This document shows positions 22,786 to 29,975 of a stretch of 37,962 bases of DNA, in pieces; the first letter of the stretch is position 1, and every line of letters begins with the position of its first letter. The stretch is taken from the NCBI GenBank assembly GCA_017623595.1, contig JAGAOU010000050.1:1-37962 (forward strand). The letters are read 5' to 3'. Made by a program: the position numbers and the translations under genes. This DNA comes from Clostridia bacterium (GTDB lineage Bacteria > Bacillota > Clostridia > Oscillospirales > UBA644). A model generated the notes under the pieces. The model was not told where the DNA came from and searched no databases. It saw only the letters and a list, made by a program, of their open reading frames with translations.

Positions 22786-23832
22786 TTATTTCACGAAGGT
22801 GAATTCTTCCCAGGGAATATTAACTTCGGCTTTTTCGGAAATGATCTGATCCACATGCATCAGCAGGGGAAATTCCTTCAAATCCAATTTACCGAGGGCG
22901 GCCGCCGCACGGATAGCACGGGCAACACGAACGGCAACCACCAGGGATTCCAGAGTCACACCGTTCAGTTCGGCCTTAGCCTCATCGATGTTCAGCCCCC
23001 GTCCAAGGAGAATACCCACCAAACGGGTGCGTCCGCCATACACGGTAACATACAGATCCCCGGCACCGACGCAGAGATTTTCCAGAGTGCATGCTCCCTG
23101 ATAGGCGAGAAGCTTATACATTTCCTTCACGGCCTGACCGAAGACGGCGGCCTGAGAGTTGAAGTGCAACTCGCTATCGATGCCGAAATTCTTCTGATTG
23201 ACCCCGATGGTCAGGGCGATGCCCAAAGCATAACCGTTTTTCAGCGCAACGGCACTTTCAATGCCAACCACATCGGTGGTAATGCTGATGTGATAATAAT
23301 CGGTGGCCATCATGGCTTTGATTTTGCTCAAAACTTCCAGATCCTTGCCGCAGAAGGCAACCTCGGTCTGATCATGGGCTACCAGTTCATAAGAGGTGCA
23401 GGGGCCGCCGATGGCGTTGAGGGACAGCTTTTTACCTAACTGATCCAGCTTTGCCTGCCAAAGGTCCGGATAGGTGAGAAGTCTGCCGTCTTCTGTATCC
23501 ATCAACCCCTTGGTGACGGTGAGGAGGGGACAATTTTCGGGGATTTTGGGGAGAACCACATCACCGAACCATTCCACACCGAAGGAGCTGACGCCGCCGA
23601 TGACCAGGTCTGCGCCCTCCAACGCTTCTTCAAGGGCTTCAATCTGATAATATTTCAAACCGTCGGGAAAATCCTTGGTAAATTTGGGATGGCGGTTGGT
23701 TTTGATACAGGTTTCGATGATCTCACGATCAAGATGGGTTCCCACAAGACGGACCTCATTGCCGTTTTCGCGGGCGGGGAATGCGAGAGCGGATCCCATC
23801 ATGCCGGATCCTACAATGGTAATAATTGCCAT
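22786..23832 (-). CDS. Divergent NAD(P)-dependent glycerol-3-phosphate dehydrogenase-like protein
   Basis: A protein of about 348 residues, ATG 23832 after GGAGT. It has the GpsA fold layout. The Rossmann motif is GSGMMGSALA (family: GAGxWGTALA). VTKGLMDTEDG replaces the usual TKGI/E, GGPCTSYELV replaces SGPSFAxEV, LKNGYALGIAL carries the catalytic Lys, and GAGDLYVTVYGGRTRLVGILLGRG replaces GLGDLxxTC..SRN. Core residues are kept but the substrate-binding region differs. It shares a control region with a DeoR-type regulator. It may therefore act on another sugar- or polyol-phosphate rather than being the lipid-synthesis GpsA; this is an inference. Confidence 0.8.
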   Translation of the reverse strand: MAIITIVGSGMMGSALAFPARENGNEVRLVGTHLDREIIETCIKTNRHPKFTKDFPDGLKYYQIEALEEALEGADLVIGGVSSFGVEWFGDVVLPKIPENCPLLTVTKGLMDTEDGRLLTYPDLWQAKLDQLGKKLSLNAIGGPCTSYELVAHDQTEVAFCGKDLEVLSKIKAMMATDYYHISITTDVVGIESAVALKNGYALGIALTIGVNQKNFGIDSELHFNSQAAVFGQAVKEMYKLLAYQGACTLENLCVGAGDLYVTVYGGRTRLVGILLGRGLNIDEAKAELNGVTLESLVVAVRVARAIRAAAALGKLDLKEFPLLMHVDQIISEKAEVNIPWEEFTFVK

Positions 23833-23858
23833 AATAATACTCCTTCGATAAAAATAGT

Positions 23859-23885
23859 TTGAAAAGACTTGCAAAAGTTTGAAAG
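23859..23885 (+). repeat. Three 10-bp-phased TTGAAAA-type repeats (cluster 1)
   Basis: TTGAAAA at 23859, TTGCAAA at 23869 and TTGAAAG at 23879, exactly ten bases apart. The middle copy is the -35 box of the deoR promoter and the cluster lies in the leader of the gpsA-like gene. Probable binding sites of the DeoR regulator. Confidence 0.6.
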
Positions 23886-23897
23886 ATGTGTTATAAT
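23869..23897 (+). promoter_or_regulatory. Promoter of deoR-type gene
   Basis: TTGCAA (23869-23874), 17 bp, TATAAT (23892-23897) with an extended TGT just before it. Gives a leader of about 135 nt. Confidence 0.65.
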
Positions 23898-23918
23898 AAA
23901 ACAATAACCCATGTCTCT

Positions 23919-23947
23919 ATTATAAACCCAAAGTTTCCCTTTGTCAA
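23919..23947 (-). promoter_or_regulatory. Promoter of gpsA-like gene
   Basis: Minus strand TTGACA (23947-23942), 17 bp, TATAAT (23924-23919): full consensus. It faces the deoR promoter; the expected start points are within about ten bases of each other. Confidence 0.8.
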
Positions 23948-23990
23948 GCCCCGAAATCAAAATTGATACATCATCAAAGGAAAGAAACAA

Positions 23991-24018
23991 CTTTTTCAGA
24001 TGTTTTCAAACTTTTTCA
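23991..24018 (-). repeat. Three 10-bp-phased TGAAAA repeats (cluster 2, inverted)
   Basis: On the minus strand TGAAAAAG, TGAAAACA and TGAAAAAG at plus positions 24011-24018, 24001-24008 and 23991-23998, exactly ten bases apart. Opposite orientation to cluster 1 and just upstream of the deoR ribosome site. Confidence 0.6.
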
Positions 24019-24037
24019 TATCAAAAGGAGCCGCAAC

Positions 24038-24757
24038 ATGATTCAATACGAACGCCAACAAGCGATTTTGCAGTATTTGGAAAAACAGAACCCCGCTTCC
24101 GTAAAGGAGATCGCAAAAACAATCTTTGTGAGTGAAGCCTCGGTGCGGCGGGACATTGCGGCCATGGAAGCAAGAGGCATGGTGACCAGAATCTACGGAG
24201 GAGTTCTACTATCACAACGAAAAAATGCGGTTATTCCGTTGGACATTCGGGACGGAGAACAGGCGGCGGCAAAGGATTTGATTGCCCGCAAGGCGGCAGA
24301 GCTGGTCTATGACGGGGCGACGATTTATCTGGACGCATCCTCCACGGTGTGGCGAATGATGAAGTATTTAAAGGGATACAAGGATCTGAAGATCGTGACA
24401 AACAATCTGCGGATTTTTTCGGAATCGGAGGGCATTGACGGCAAAATTTACTGCACGGGCGGCGCCTATGATCCGAAAAATCGATCCTTTTACGGCCCCG
24501 AAGCCATCCGATTCACCGAATCCGTTTCGGTAGATCTGTTTTTCTTTTCCAGCCGCGGCCTTTCGGAGGATGGGGAAATCACCGATCCCGCCGAAACCGA
24601 AACCGCCCTGCGCAAGGCCATGCTGAAGCGAGCGGCCCACTCCTATTGCCTTTGCGACTCCTCTAAGATCGGAAAGCGACACTTGTTTACCGTCTGCCGC
24701 AAGGAAGATATTTCGGGGATCTTCTGCGACACAAAATTGCCCTGGGAAAAGGATTGA
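24038..24757 (+). CDS. DeoR-family carbohydrate transcriptional regulator
   Basis: A protein of about 239 residues. ATG 24038 follows AAAGGAG; an in-frame ATG at 23963 has no ribosome site. The N-terminal DeoR helix-turn-helix (1-57) reads YERQQAILQYLEKQ, VKEIAKTIFVSEASVRRDIA, then GMVTRIYGGVLL. The sugar-phosphate-binding domain (about 75-230) contains DGATIYLDASSTV, the known effector-site stretch, and FFSSRGLSEDGEITDP. Such proteins usually repress a sugar pathway and release DNA on binding a phosphorylated sugar. Neighbours suggest control of the divergent dehydrogenase and itself, perhaps also the esterase gene downstream. Confidence 0.92.
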   Translation: MIQYERQQAILQYLEKQNPASVKEIAKTIFVSEASVRRDIAAMEARGMVTRIYGGVLLSQRKNAVIPLDIRDGEQAAAKDLIARKAAELVYDGATIYLDASSTVWRMMKYLKGYKDLKIVTNNLRIFSESEGIDGKIYCTGGAYDPKNRSFYGPEAIRFTESVSVDLFFFSSRGLSEDGEITDPAETETALRKAMLKRAAHSYCLCDSSKIGKRHLFTVCRKEDISGIFCDTKLPWEKD

Positions 24758-24782
24758 CAGAACCGAAAAAATGTGCTATACT
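24754..24782 (+). promoter_or_regulatory. Promoter of the SGNH esterase gene
   Basis: TTGACA (24754-24759), 17 bp, TATACT (24777-24782) with an extended TGC. The -35 overlaps the deoR stop codon. Confidence 0.85.
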
Positions 24783-24809
24783 GTACAAAAACCATAAAGG
24801 AGTCTTACC

Positions 24810-25787
24810 ATGATTCTTACCGATAATGAACTGGCCCTTGCTCTCCACGGATGGATCGAAACGCAAACCGTCGACGAATACCGTTACTTCTACCGCTTTA
24901 CCAAAAAGCAGATGGATTATTATAAAAACACCCGCTTTGCCACAAAGGAGCGGGCAAGCGCGGGCATGTATCTGGAATTTGTCACCGACGCAAGTGCGGT
25001 GCGGTTCGAATATATTGAAAACAAGGCATCTTCTCAGAATTTCTATTATTTTGATCTGTATATTGACGGAAAAATGGTTTCCCACATCGGAAACGGAGCC
25101 TATCAAAATACGGAAGAAGGGGTTTTTGAACAGTCCCTTCCCGAAGGCGAAAAGACGGTTAAAATCTATCTGCCGAATCTGAGCGAGACAGGCTTTGGCA
25201 CAGTAGAACTGAAGGATGCGACCATTTTCCGTCCCACCGAAAAGAAGGTACGCTATGTGGCATACGGAGACTCCATCACCCAGGGCTACACAGCCCTCTC
25301 CCCCTCCCTGACCTACGTGAATTTGGTGGGGGATGCGCTGAATGCGGATGTGTACGATCTTGGCATCGGAGGGGAAGTGTTTGAGCCGCTGATGATAGAT
25401 GAAGCCTACCCCGTCAAGGCAGACCTGGTGACCGCAGCGTACGGAACAAACGACTGGAGCCACGTCCCGTCCGAAGAGGATAAGCAGCGTCGGAAGAACT
25501 TTTTTGAGGGGCTGACTCGTACCCATAAAGGTGCTGAGATCTTTGTTCTGCTTCCCATCTGGAGAGGAAACGGAAACGGAACCAAGGAAGGCTACGGCAC
25601 CTTGGAAGACTATCGGGAAACCATGCGCCGGGAACTGAAGCAATATCCCGAAATTACCGTCGTCGAAGGCGAAAATCTGGTTCCCCATCACGGAGATTTC
25701 TTCATGCCCGATCTTCTTCACCCCAACGCCCTTGGATTCACACAATATGCACGGAACCTGCTTACTGAACTGAAAAAACATTTGTAA
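24810..25787 (+). CDS. SGNH/GDSL-family esterase with N-terminal beta domain
   Basis: A 325-residue protein, ATG 24810 after AAAGGAG. The N-terminal half (about 1-145) is a beta-rich jelly-roll-like region (YLEFVTDASAVRFEYI, FYYFDLYIDGKMV, KTVKIYLP) as in SsfX3-like and acetylxylan-esterase-type members. The C-terminal SGNH hydrolase has block I YGDSITQGY with the nucleophile Ser, block III YGTNDW, and block V DLLHPNALGF with the Asp/His pair. No signal peptide. It probably removes acyl (often acetyl) groups from sugars or oligosaccharides inside the cell. Own promoter and terminator. Confidence 0.88.
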   Translation: MILTDNELALALHGWIETQTVDEYRYFYRFTKKQMDYYKNTRFATKERASAGMYLEFVTDASAVRFEYIENKASSQNFYYFDLYIDGKMVSHIGNGAYQNTEEGVFEQSLPEGEKTVKIYLPNLSETGFGTVELKDATIFRPTEKKVRYVAYGDSITQGYTALSPSLTYVNLVGDALNADVYDLGIGGEVFEPLMIDEAYPVKADLVTAAYGTNDWSHVPSEEDKQRRKNFFEGLTRTHKGAEIFVLLPIWRGNGNGTKEGYGTLEDYRETMRRELKQYPEITVVEGENLVPHHGDFFMPDLLHPNALGFTQYARNLLTELKKHL

Positions 25788-25797
25788 TACGAAAGGC

Positions 25798-25824
25798 ACC
25801 CCGAAAGGGGTGCCTTAATTATTC
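25798..25824. terminator. Bidirectional terminator between esterase and nagA
   Basis: AAGGCACCCC-GAAA-GGGGTGCCTT with AATTATT after it. The stem lies between two convergent genes; the minus-strand T run is weak. Confidence 0.75.
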
Positions 25825-25827
25825 CTA

Positions 25828-26964
25828 TCAGAATTTCTTTTCGCCCATACGGAAGACAGAGACAACTTCAAATTGATCATCGAGGAAGAGGATGTCCGCA
25901 TCCTTTCCGATCTCCAACGTGCCTTTGTTGTGGGCATGAACCGAGGCGGCGGGGTTACGGGAAAGAAGATTAATGACCTCATAAAGGGGCAGATCGGTAT
26001 GGTTGAGGAAGTTTTTCACAGCATGATTCATCCGCAGAACGCTGCCTGCGATGGTTCCGTCGGGAAGACGACATTCAATGCCCTTGACGGTAAATTTCAG
26101 ACCGCCCGACACATATTCCCCTTCGGGCATGCCCGCGGCACGGATGCAGTCGGTAATGACCACAAGATGATCTTTTTTCAGATTATAAAGCATCTGATAC
26201 AAGCCGGGATGCACATGGAAGGTATCGGAAATCAACTCACAATAGACCTTATCGGAGGACAGGACCGCACCGACGGTACCGGGATCACGGTGCAAAAGGC
26301 CGACCATGGCGTTGAAGGTATGGGTAGAATGGGTAACACCCCATTCGATGGATTTTTTCGTCTCATCATAGTTGGCACAGGTATGTCCCACCGACAGAAC
26401 CACGTCACTGTTTTCGGTGACGGTACGAATAAAGTCCTCCATCCCATCCACCTCGGGGGCAATGGTCATGATGGAAAGGATATCTTTATTCTCCAGAACA
26501 AACTCCGCATTGGGGGGCAGAATATGAGCCTCGTTTTGGGCACCTTTTTTTGCTTTATTGATAAAGGGGCCTTCCGCATGAACGCCGATAATTTCCGCAC
26601 CGTTCCAGGTTTTACTCTCCTCTTTCAAAGAACGGCAAGCATCAAATGCGGCGGTGATTTCGGGGATAGAGACGGTCATGGTAGTGGGACAAAAAGCGGT
26701 GACACCGTTTTTCAGGATTTGACCTGCCATGGCCTTAATATCCTCTGCAACGCCGTCCGATACATCCTTGCCACCGTAGGCATGAATATGCACATCCACA
26801 AAACCGGGGCTGACGTATTTACCCTCGGCGTCATAAATCTCATCGCAAAGAGTTGCCGCTTCCTCCTCGGAATACAACCCCTTTACGGAAGAATCAAACA
26901 CGAGAACTTTATCTTCAACGATCCCGTCGGGCAGGATCACTTTTCCGTTACGGATGCCTTTCAT
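25828..26964 (-). CDS. nagA: N-acetylglucosamine-6-phosphate deacetylase
   Basis: A protein of about 378 residues. I chose ATG 26964 after AAGAAGG, downstream of a consensus promoter; the frame stays open much further upstream but that part is antisense to the sensor kinase. Amidohydrolase features in order: PGFVDVHIHAYGG (metal HxH), VHAEGPFINKAKKGAQ with the metal-binding Glu, SVGHTCANYDE and THTFNAM (metal His residues), ITDCIRAAGMPEG with the catalytic Asp, and DADILFLDD near the end. It converts GlcNAc-6-phosphate to GlcN-6-phosphate and acetate for glycolysis or cell-wall recycling. No nagB is adjacent. Confidence 0.93.
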   Translation of the reverse strand: MKGIRNGKVILPDGIVEDKVLVFDSSVKGLYSEEEAATLCDEIYDAEGKYVSPGFVDVHIHAYGGKDVSDGVAEDIKAMAGQILKNGVTAFCPTTMTVSIPEITAAFDACRSLKEESKTWNGAEIIGVHAEGPFINKAKKGAQNEAHILPPNAEFVLENKDILSIMTIAPEVDGMEDFIRTVTENSDVVLSVGHTCANYDETKKSIEWGVTHSTHTFNAMVGLLHRDPGTVGAVLSSDKVYCELISDTFHVHPGLYQMLYNLKKDHLVVITDCIRAAGMPEGEYVSGGLKFTVKGIECRLPDGTIAGSVLRMNHAVKNFLNHTDLPLYEVINLLSRNPAASVHAHNKGTLEIGKDADILFLDDQFEVVSVFRMGEKKF

Positions 26965-26994
26965 AGAAAAGACCTTCTTTCTCTTTTTTTCTTT

Positions 26995-27023
26995 ATTATA
27001 CAATAAACCGAGCAAAATGTCAA
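26995..27023 (-). promoter_or_regulatory. Promoter of nagA
   Basis: Minus strand TTGACA (27023-27018), 17 bp, TATAAT (27000-26995): full consensus. Confidence 0.85.
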
Positions 27024-27033
27024 GAGCACAAAC

Positions 27034-27067
27034 AAAAAAAGACCGATACATTTGCATCGGTCTTTTT
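27034..27067. terminator. Terminator after the second histidine kinase
   Basis: GACCGAT (27041-27047) pairs with ATCGGTC (27056-27062). On the minus strand a run of seven T follows; on the plus strand TTTTT follows. It separates the kinase from nagA. Confidence 0.82.
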
Positions 27068-27070
27068 GCC

Positions 27071-28489
27071 TTACTTATTTGGCTTTTTGGCGAGAGGCAA
27101 TTGGATTTCAAACACCGCACCCGTTTCGCCGTCCTTTCCGGAACGGTTGTAAGCACGGGCAACTCCGTCATGGGCAACAGCAATGGCATTGACAATAGAA
27201 AGACCAAGGCCGTATTTTCCCTGACGTCCCTTGTAAAAGCGGTCAAAGATATGATCCACATCGTCGGGGGCAATACCGGGGCCGTCATCGGCAACGGAAA
27301 TAACCACACCGCCGTCGCGGAGCACTGCGGAAACCTCAATGGTGTTCTTTGCAAAGCGGAAGGCGTTGGAAAGCAGATTGGTAATGGCGGTGGCAAGAGC
27401 GTCGGGATCCACGAAAACAGTACCCTCCGATACCTTTCCGTACACAAGCTGAACGCCGTCCAGGCCCTTGAAGCCCGAAACGCGGGAAACCGCTTCGTCC
27501 AGAAGGTCACGGACATCCACATAGGTCTTCATGAAAACCTCGTCGGCGGTTTCTATCTTGGAAAGATAAATCAATTCTCCTGTCAACTTCTCCAGGCGGG
27601 ACACCTGCTCCAAAACCTGATCGCCCACCTCCTGCGTATCGGTAAACACCCCGTCCTTCAGTCCTTCCACATAACCGCGAATGGACATGAGTGGCGTGCG
27701 CAATTCATGAGATGCATTCTGCAAAAACTTTTTCTGCCGCGCATCGTGCTCGCTGAGGGCGTTTGCCATACTGTCGATGGATTTTGCCAGATCGCCCACT
27801 TCGTCGTTGGATTCAATGGGGGGCGTATCGTCCTCAAACTGACGGTTCGCCACACGATCGGCGCGCACCTTCAGTCGACGCAGATTTTTGGTAAGAGTGG
27901 TGCTGAACAGAAGGGAAATGGCAATGGCCAAAACCGACGCAACCACAAGCGAAAGAAGATACAACGTCAAAAGCGACTGTTGAATCCCCGAAGAAGCGGG
28001 AGCCGTAAAGAGAACCACATAACCAAGAACCGTCTCTGTGGTGGCATTGTACACCTGCTGCACCGAAACAACATAACTGGTTTCACCGTAGCGGAGCACC
28101 CTTGTTCCAAGACTGTCCTTAAAGCGGGAAAGATATTCCACAAAAAGCTCGGGGTTGGTGCTGAGGTGGTCCACATTCATGCCCGTATCGGGAATATAAC
28201 GGAAGTCCGCATCGGTCAAAAGAAGCGAGGTGGAGGAATCGATGTTGTGGCGGAATATTATTTGAAGATCGGTAATTTTGGTGTCTGCGGTCCAATCGGG
28301 AATTTTGGACGCATCCTCCACAAAGGCGGCACCGTTCTCTTCCAGTTGCTCCCGTGCCTCCTGAAACATGTAGCTGTTGGCAAAAATGTTGACAAAGCCC
28401 ACGGAGATAATGCCGACAACGGAGATCAGAGTAATATAAGAAAGAATCAGTTTAAAGTGAAGACTGTTACGCGGATCCTTCTTTCCCAT
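27071..28489 (-). CDS. HAMP-domain sensor histidine kinase
   Basis: A 472-residue membrane kinase of classic layout. TM1 at about 12-36, exposed sensor region 37-170, TM2 at about 173-197, HAMP about 200-250. HisKA has QNASHELRTP with His261. The ATPase domain has N-box TNLLSNAFRFAK, G1 VADDGPGIAPDD, F-box IFDRFYKG and G2 YGLGLSIV. All catalytic boxes are intact, in contrast to the kinase at 7001-9031. It starts three bases after the response-regulator stop, so it is co-transcribed with it. The signal is unknown; the sensor domain resembles CHASE- or dCache-free short extracytoplasmic types. Confidence 0.93.
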   Translation of the reverse strand: MGKKDPRNSLHFKLILSYITLISVVGIISVGFVNIFANSYMFQEAREQLEENGAAFVEDASKIPDWTADTKITDLQIIFRHNIDSSTSLLLTDADFRYIPDTGMNVDHLSTNPELFVEYLSRFKDSLGTRVLRYGETSYVVSVQQVYNATTETVLGYVVLFTAPASSGIQQSLLTLYLLSLVVASVLAIAISLLFSTTLTKNLRRLKVRADRVANRQFEDDTPPIESNDEVGDLAKSIDSMANALSEHDARQKKFLQNASHELRTPLMSIRGYVEGLKDGVFTDTQEVGDQVLEQVSRLEKLTGELIYLSKIETADEVFMKTYVDVRDLLDEAVSRVSGFKGLDGVQLVYGKVSEGTVFVDPDALATAITNLLSNAFRFAKNTIEVSAVLRDGGVVISVADDGPGIAPDDVDHIFDRFYKGRQGKYGLGLSIVNAIAVAHDGVARAYNRSGKDGETGAVFEIQLPLAKKPNK

Positions 28490-28492
28490 AGA

Positions 28493-29197
28493 TTACTCCG
28501 CAGTATCGGTCACCTTGTAACCGTAACCCCAAACGGTATTGATCTGAAACGCCGTATCTGCGGCCTCCAGCTTTTTACGGATACGCTTCACCAGATCATC
28601 CACAGCGCGGGTGTCCCCGATGTACTGATAATCCCAAATGGTGCTCAAGAGCTGATTGCGGGTGAAGGCACGGTTTTTGTTGGTGATCATATAAAAAAGG
28701 AAATCATATTCCATGGCGGTAAAAGGAAGCTCGGTCTCCCCCGTCTCGGCGACCTTGACAATGCGGCGCTGGGAGGGATAGATCTTCAGATCACGGCACT
28801 CGGGGCCGACCTCGGTTTTTTCCTCGTTCATTCCGTCCACGCGGCGAAAAACGGCCTTGACCCGCGCCACCAGTTCACGGGGAGAGAAGGGCTTCATCAT
28901 ATAGTGATCCGCCCCCATTTCGATCCCGAGGATGCGATCCAATTCCTCGTCCCGCGCGGAGACAATAATGATGGGGGTATTGTCAATCTTTCGGATCTCG
29001 TTGCAAAGCTCAAAGCCGGACATACCGGGCATCATAATATCCACAACCAGCATATCGGGCTTATAGCGGTTAAAAGCCTCCAGCGCAGGCTCCGCCGTAT
29101 CAAATTCCATCACGGAAAAGCCTTCCTTTTCCAGATAAGAACGGATAATCTCCCGAATATTCTTTTCGTCATCAATAACAAAGATCAATTTCGGCAT
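28493..29197 (-). CDS. OmpR/PhoB-family response regulator
   Basis: A 234-residue regulator, ATG 29197 after AAAGGTAGG. The receiver has acidic pair Asp9-Asp10, phospho-acceptor Asp53 in VVDIMMP and Lys102 in MKPFSPRE. The usual GADDY reads GADHY, a mild change outside the catalytic set. The C-terminal winged helix is typical (AMEYDFLFYMI, DDLVKRIRKKLE, VWGYGYKV). Partner of the kinase downstream. Confidence 0.93.
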   Translation of the reverse strand: MPKLIFVIDDEKNIREIIRSYLEKEGFSVMEFDTAEPALEAFNRYKPDMLVVDIMMPGMSGFELCNEIRKIDNTPIIIVSARDEELDRILGIEMGADHYMMKPFSPRELVARVKAVFRRVDGMNEEKTEVGPECRDLKIYPSQRRIVKVAETGETELPFTAMEYDFLFYMITNKNRAFTRNQLLSTIWDYQYIGDTRAVDDLVKRIRKKLEAADTAFQINTVWGYGYKVTDTAE

Positions 29198-29358
29198 ATC
29201 ATACCTACCTTTCCCGTCCGAAAACGGGTTATTTTCTTATTATGTATTCAGTATACTATAATTTATCATACAACTTATTAAATTTTTGTGTCTTTTTTTT
29301 GTATTTCTGCAAAACCCACAGAAATTATCACCTTTACACCACTCCAAACAAAGGGAGG

Positions 29359-29395
29359 GGGAGAGAGTCCCAAAGCAGTAAAAGGACTCTCTCCC
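29359..29395 (-). other. Strong hairpin in the leader of the second two-component operon
   Basis: GGGAGAGAGTCC and GGACTCTCTCCC form a perfect 12-bp stem with a 13-base loop. No T run follows on either strand, so it is not an ordinary terminator. It matches no riboswitch class I know. Confidence 0.5.
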
Positions 29396-29583
29396 GAGGC
29401 ATGGAAAAACTGTTGTATAAAGAAAGGAATCAAATAAGCGATTCTTCTGTGTCGCTCGGGGGCTCCTTCCCTTGCGACAAATACATTATAACACACAATT
29501 CACGCAAAACAAGGTTGAAAGTGTGGCAGGATTTCGGGAAAATAAAAACACAATTATATAAAACACGAAAAAAGCAAATAAGA

Positions 29584-29612
29584 TACCCGTGCATCCAAAA
29601 GGACACACGGGC
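29584..29612 (-). terminator. Probable terminator of the Cys/Asp-rich gene
   Basis: Minus strand CCCGTG...CACGGG with an inner TCC/GGA pair and TTTT loop, followed by TATCTTATTTGCTTTTTT. The T run is interrupted, so strength is uncertain. Confidence 0.5.
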
Positions 29613-29639
29613 ATGATCGGATTCTTTTTTCAGATCGGA

Positions 29640-29864
29640 TTATTCAGCATCAGCGGGAGCTGCGCAGCAATCGCAGGAATCCATGACTTCGTAATAATCG
29701 TCGTCGTCACAGCAGCAATCGCAATCGTCGCAATCGCATTCATCGTCACGGTTGCAGAGCATGCGGAGCTTATCGCGGAAAAGATAGCACAGAAGAGCCA
29801 CAACACCCACAAAAGCAATGATGCCGAGGATAATGCCGAGGATAGTACCGGTTTTCTTGTTCAT
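29640..29864 (-). CDS. Tiny membrane protein with Cys/Asp-rich tail
   Basis: A 74-residue protein, ATG 29864 after AGAAAGGTG, with a full consensus promoter. Residues 6-29 form one membrane helix (GTILGIILGIIAFVGVVALL); a short basic stretch (RDKLR) follows, consistent with a cytoplasmic C terminus. The last 38 residues hold ten Cys and thirteen Asp in patterns such as DCDDCDCCCDDDD and CDCC. I do not recognise a family. The composition suggests metal or iron-sulphur binding, or many disulphides if exposed. No cleavable signal peptide is evident. Confidence 0.7.
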   Translation of the reverse strand: MNKKTGTILGIILGIIAFVGVVALLCYLFRDKLRMLCNRDDECDCDDCDCCCDDDDYYEVMDSCDCCAAPADAE

Positions 29865-29915
29865 AATGACACACCTTTCTGTTTTTGGTTCAGGGTTGAG
29901 TTCCTTATTATAAAT

Positions 29916-29944
29916 ATTATAACGCATATTGATCAATTTGTCAA
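29916..29944 (-). promoter_or_regulatory. Promoter of the Cys/Asp-rich gene
   Basis: Minus strand TTGACA (29944-29939), 17 bp, TATAAT (29921-29916): full consensus, so this tiny gene has its own transcript. Confidence 0.85.
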
Positions 29945-29975
29945 TAGCCTTCCCGTTTTCTTCAAAAATTATTCC

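Larger units (their letters stand above)
29198..29639. other. 442-bp region without a convincing gene; structured leader and weak terminator
   Basis: No frame here has both a ribosome site and a recognisable product. On the minus strand an extended -10 (TGT TATAAT, 29490-29485) could start a leader of about 285 nt for the response regulator. Within it lie a GTCGC/GCGAC helix near 29450-29480, a 12-bp hairpin at 29359-29395, and an ATTTCTG/CAGAAAT hairpin near 29303-29326. A terminator for the Cys-rich gene lies at 29584-29612. Confidence 0.5.

Noticed and set aside
26965..27522. Extended N terminus for nagA on the minus strand
   Set aside because: The frame stays open but crosses the nagA promoter, a terminator and the end of the sensor kinase; the family N terminus begins at 26964.
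29242..29616. A 124-codon plus-strand frame and a 72-codon minus-strand frame in the region before the second two-component operon
   Set aside because: No ribosome site, low-complexity or unrecognisable products, and they cross hairpins; better explained as a leader region.
29615..29641. Direct repeat GATCGGATT around a T run
   Set aside because: Two nine-base copies next to a stop codon; too short and isolated to call an attachment site or a mobile-element scar.
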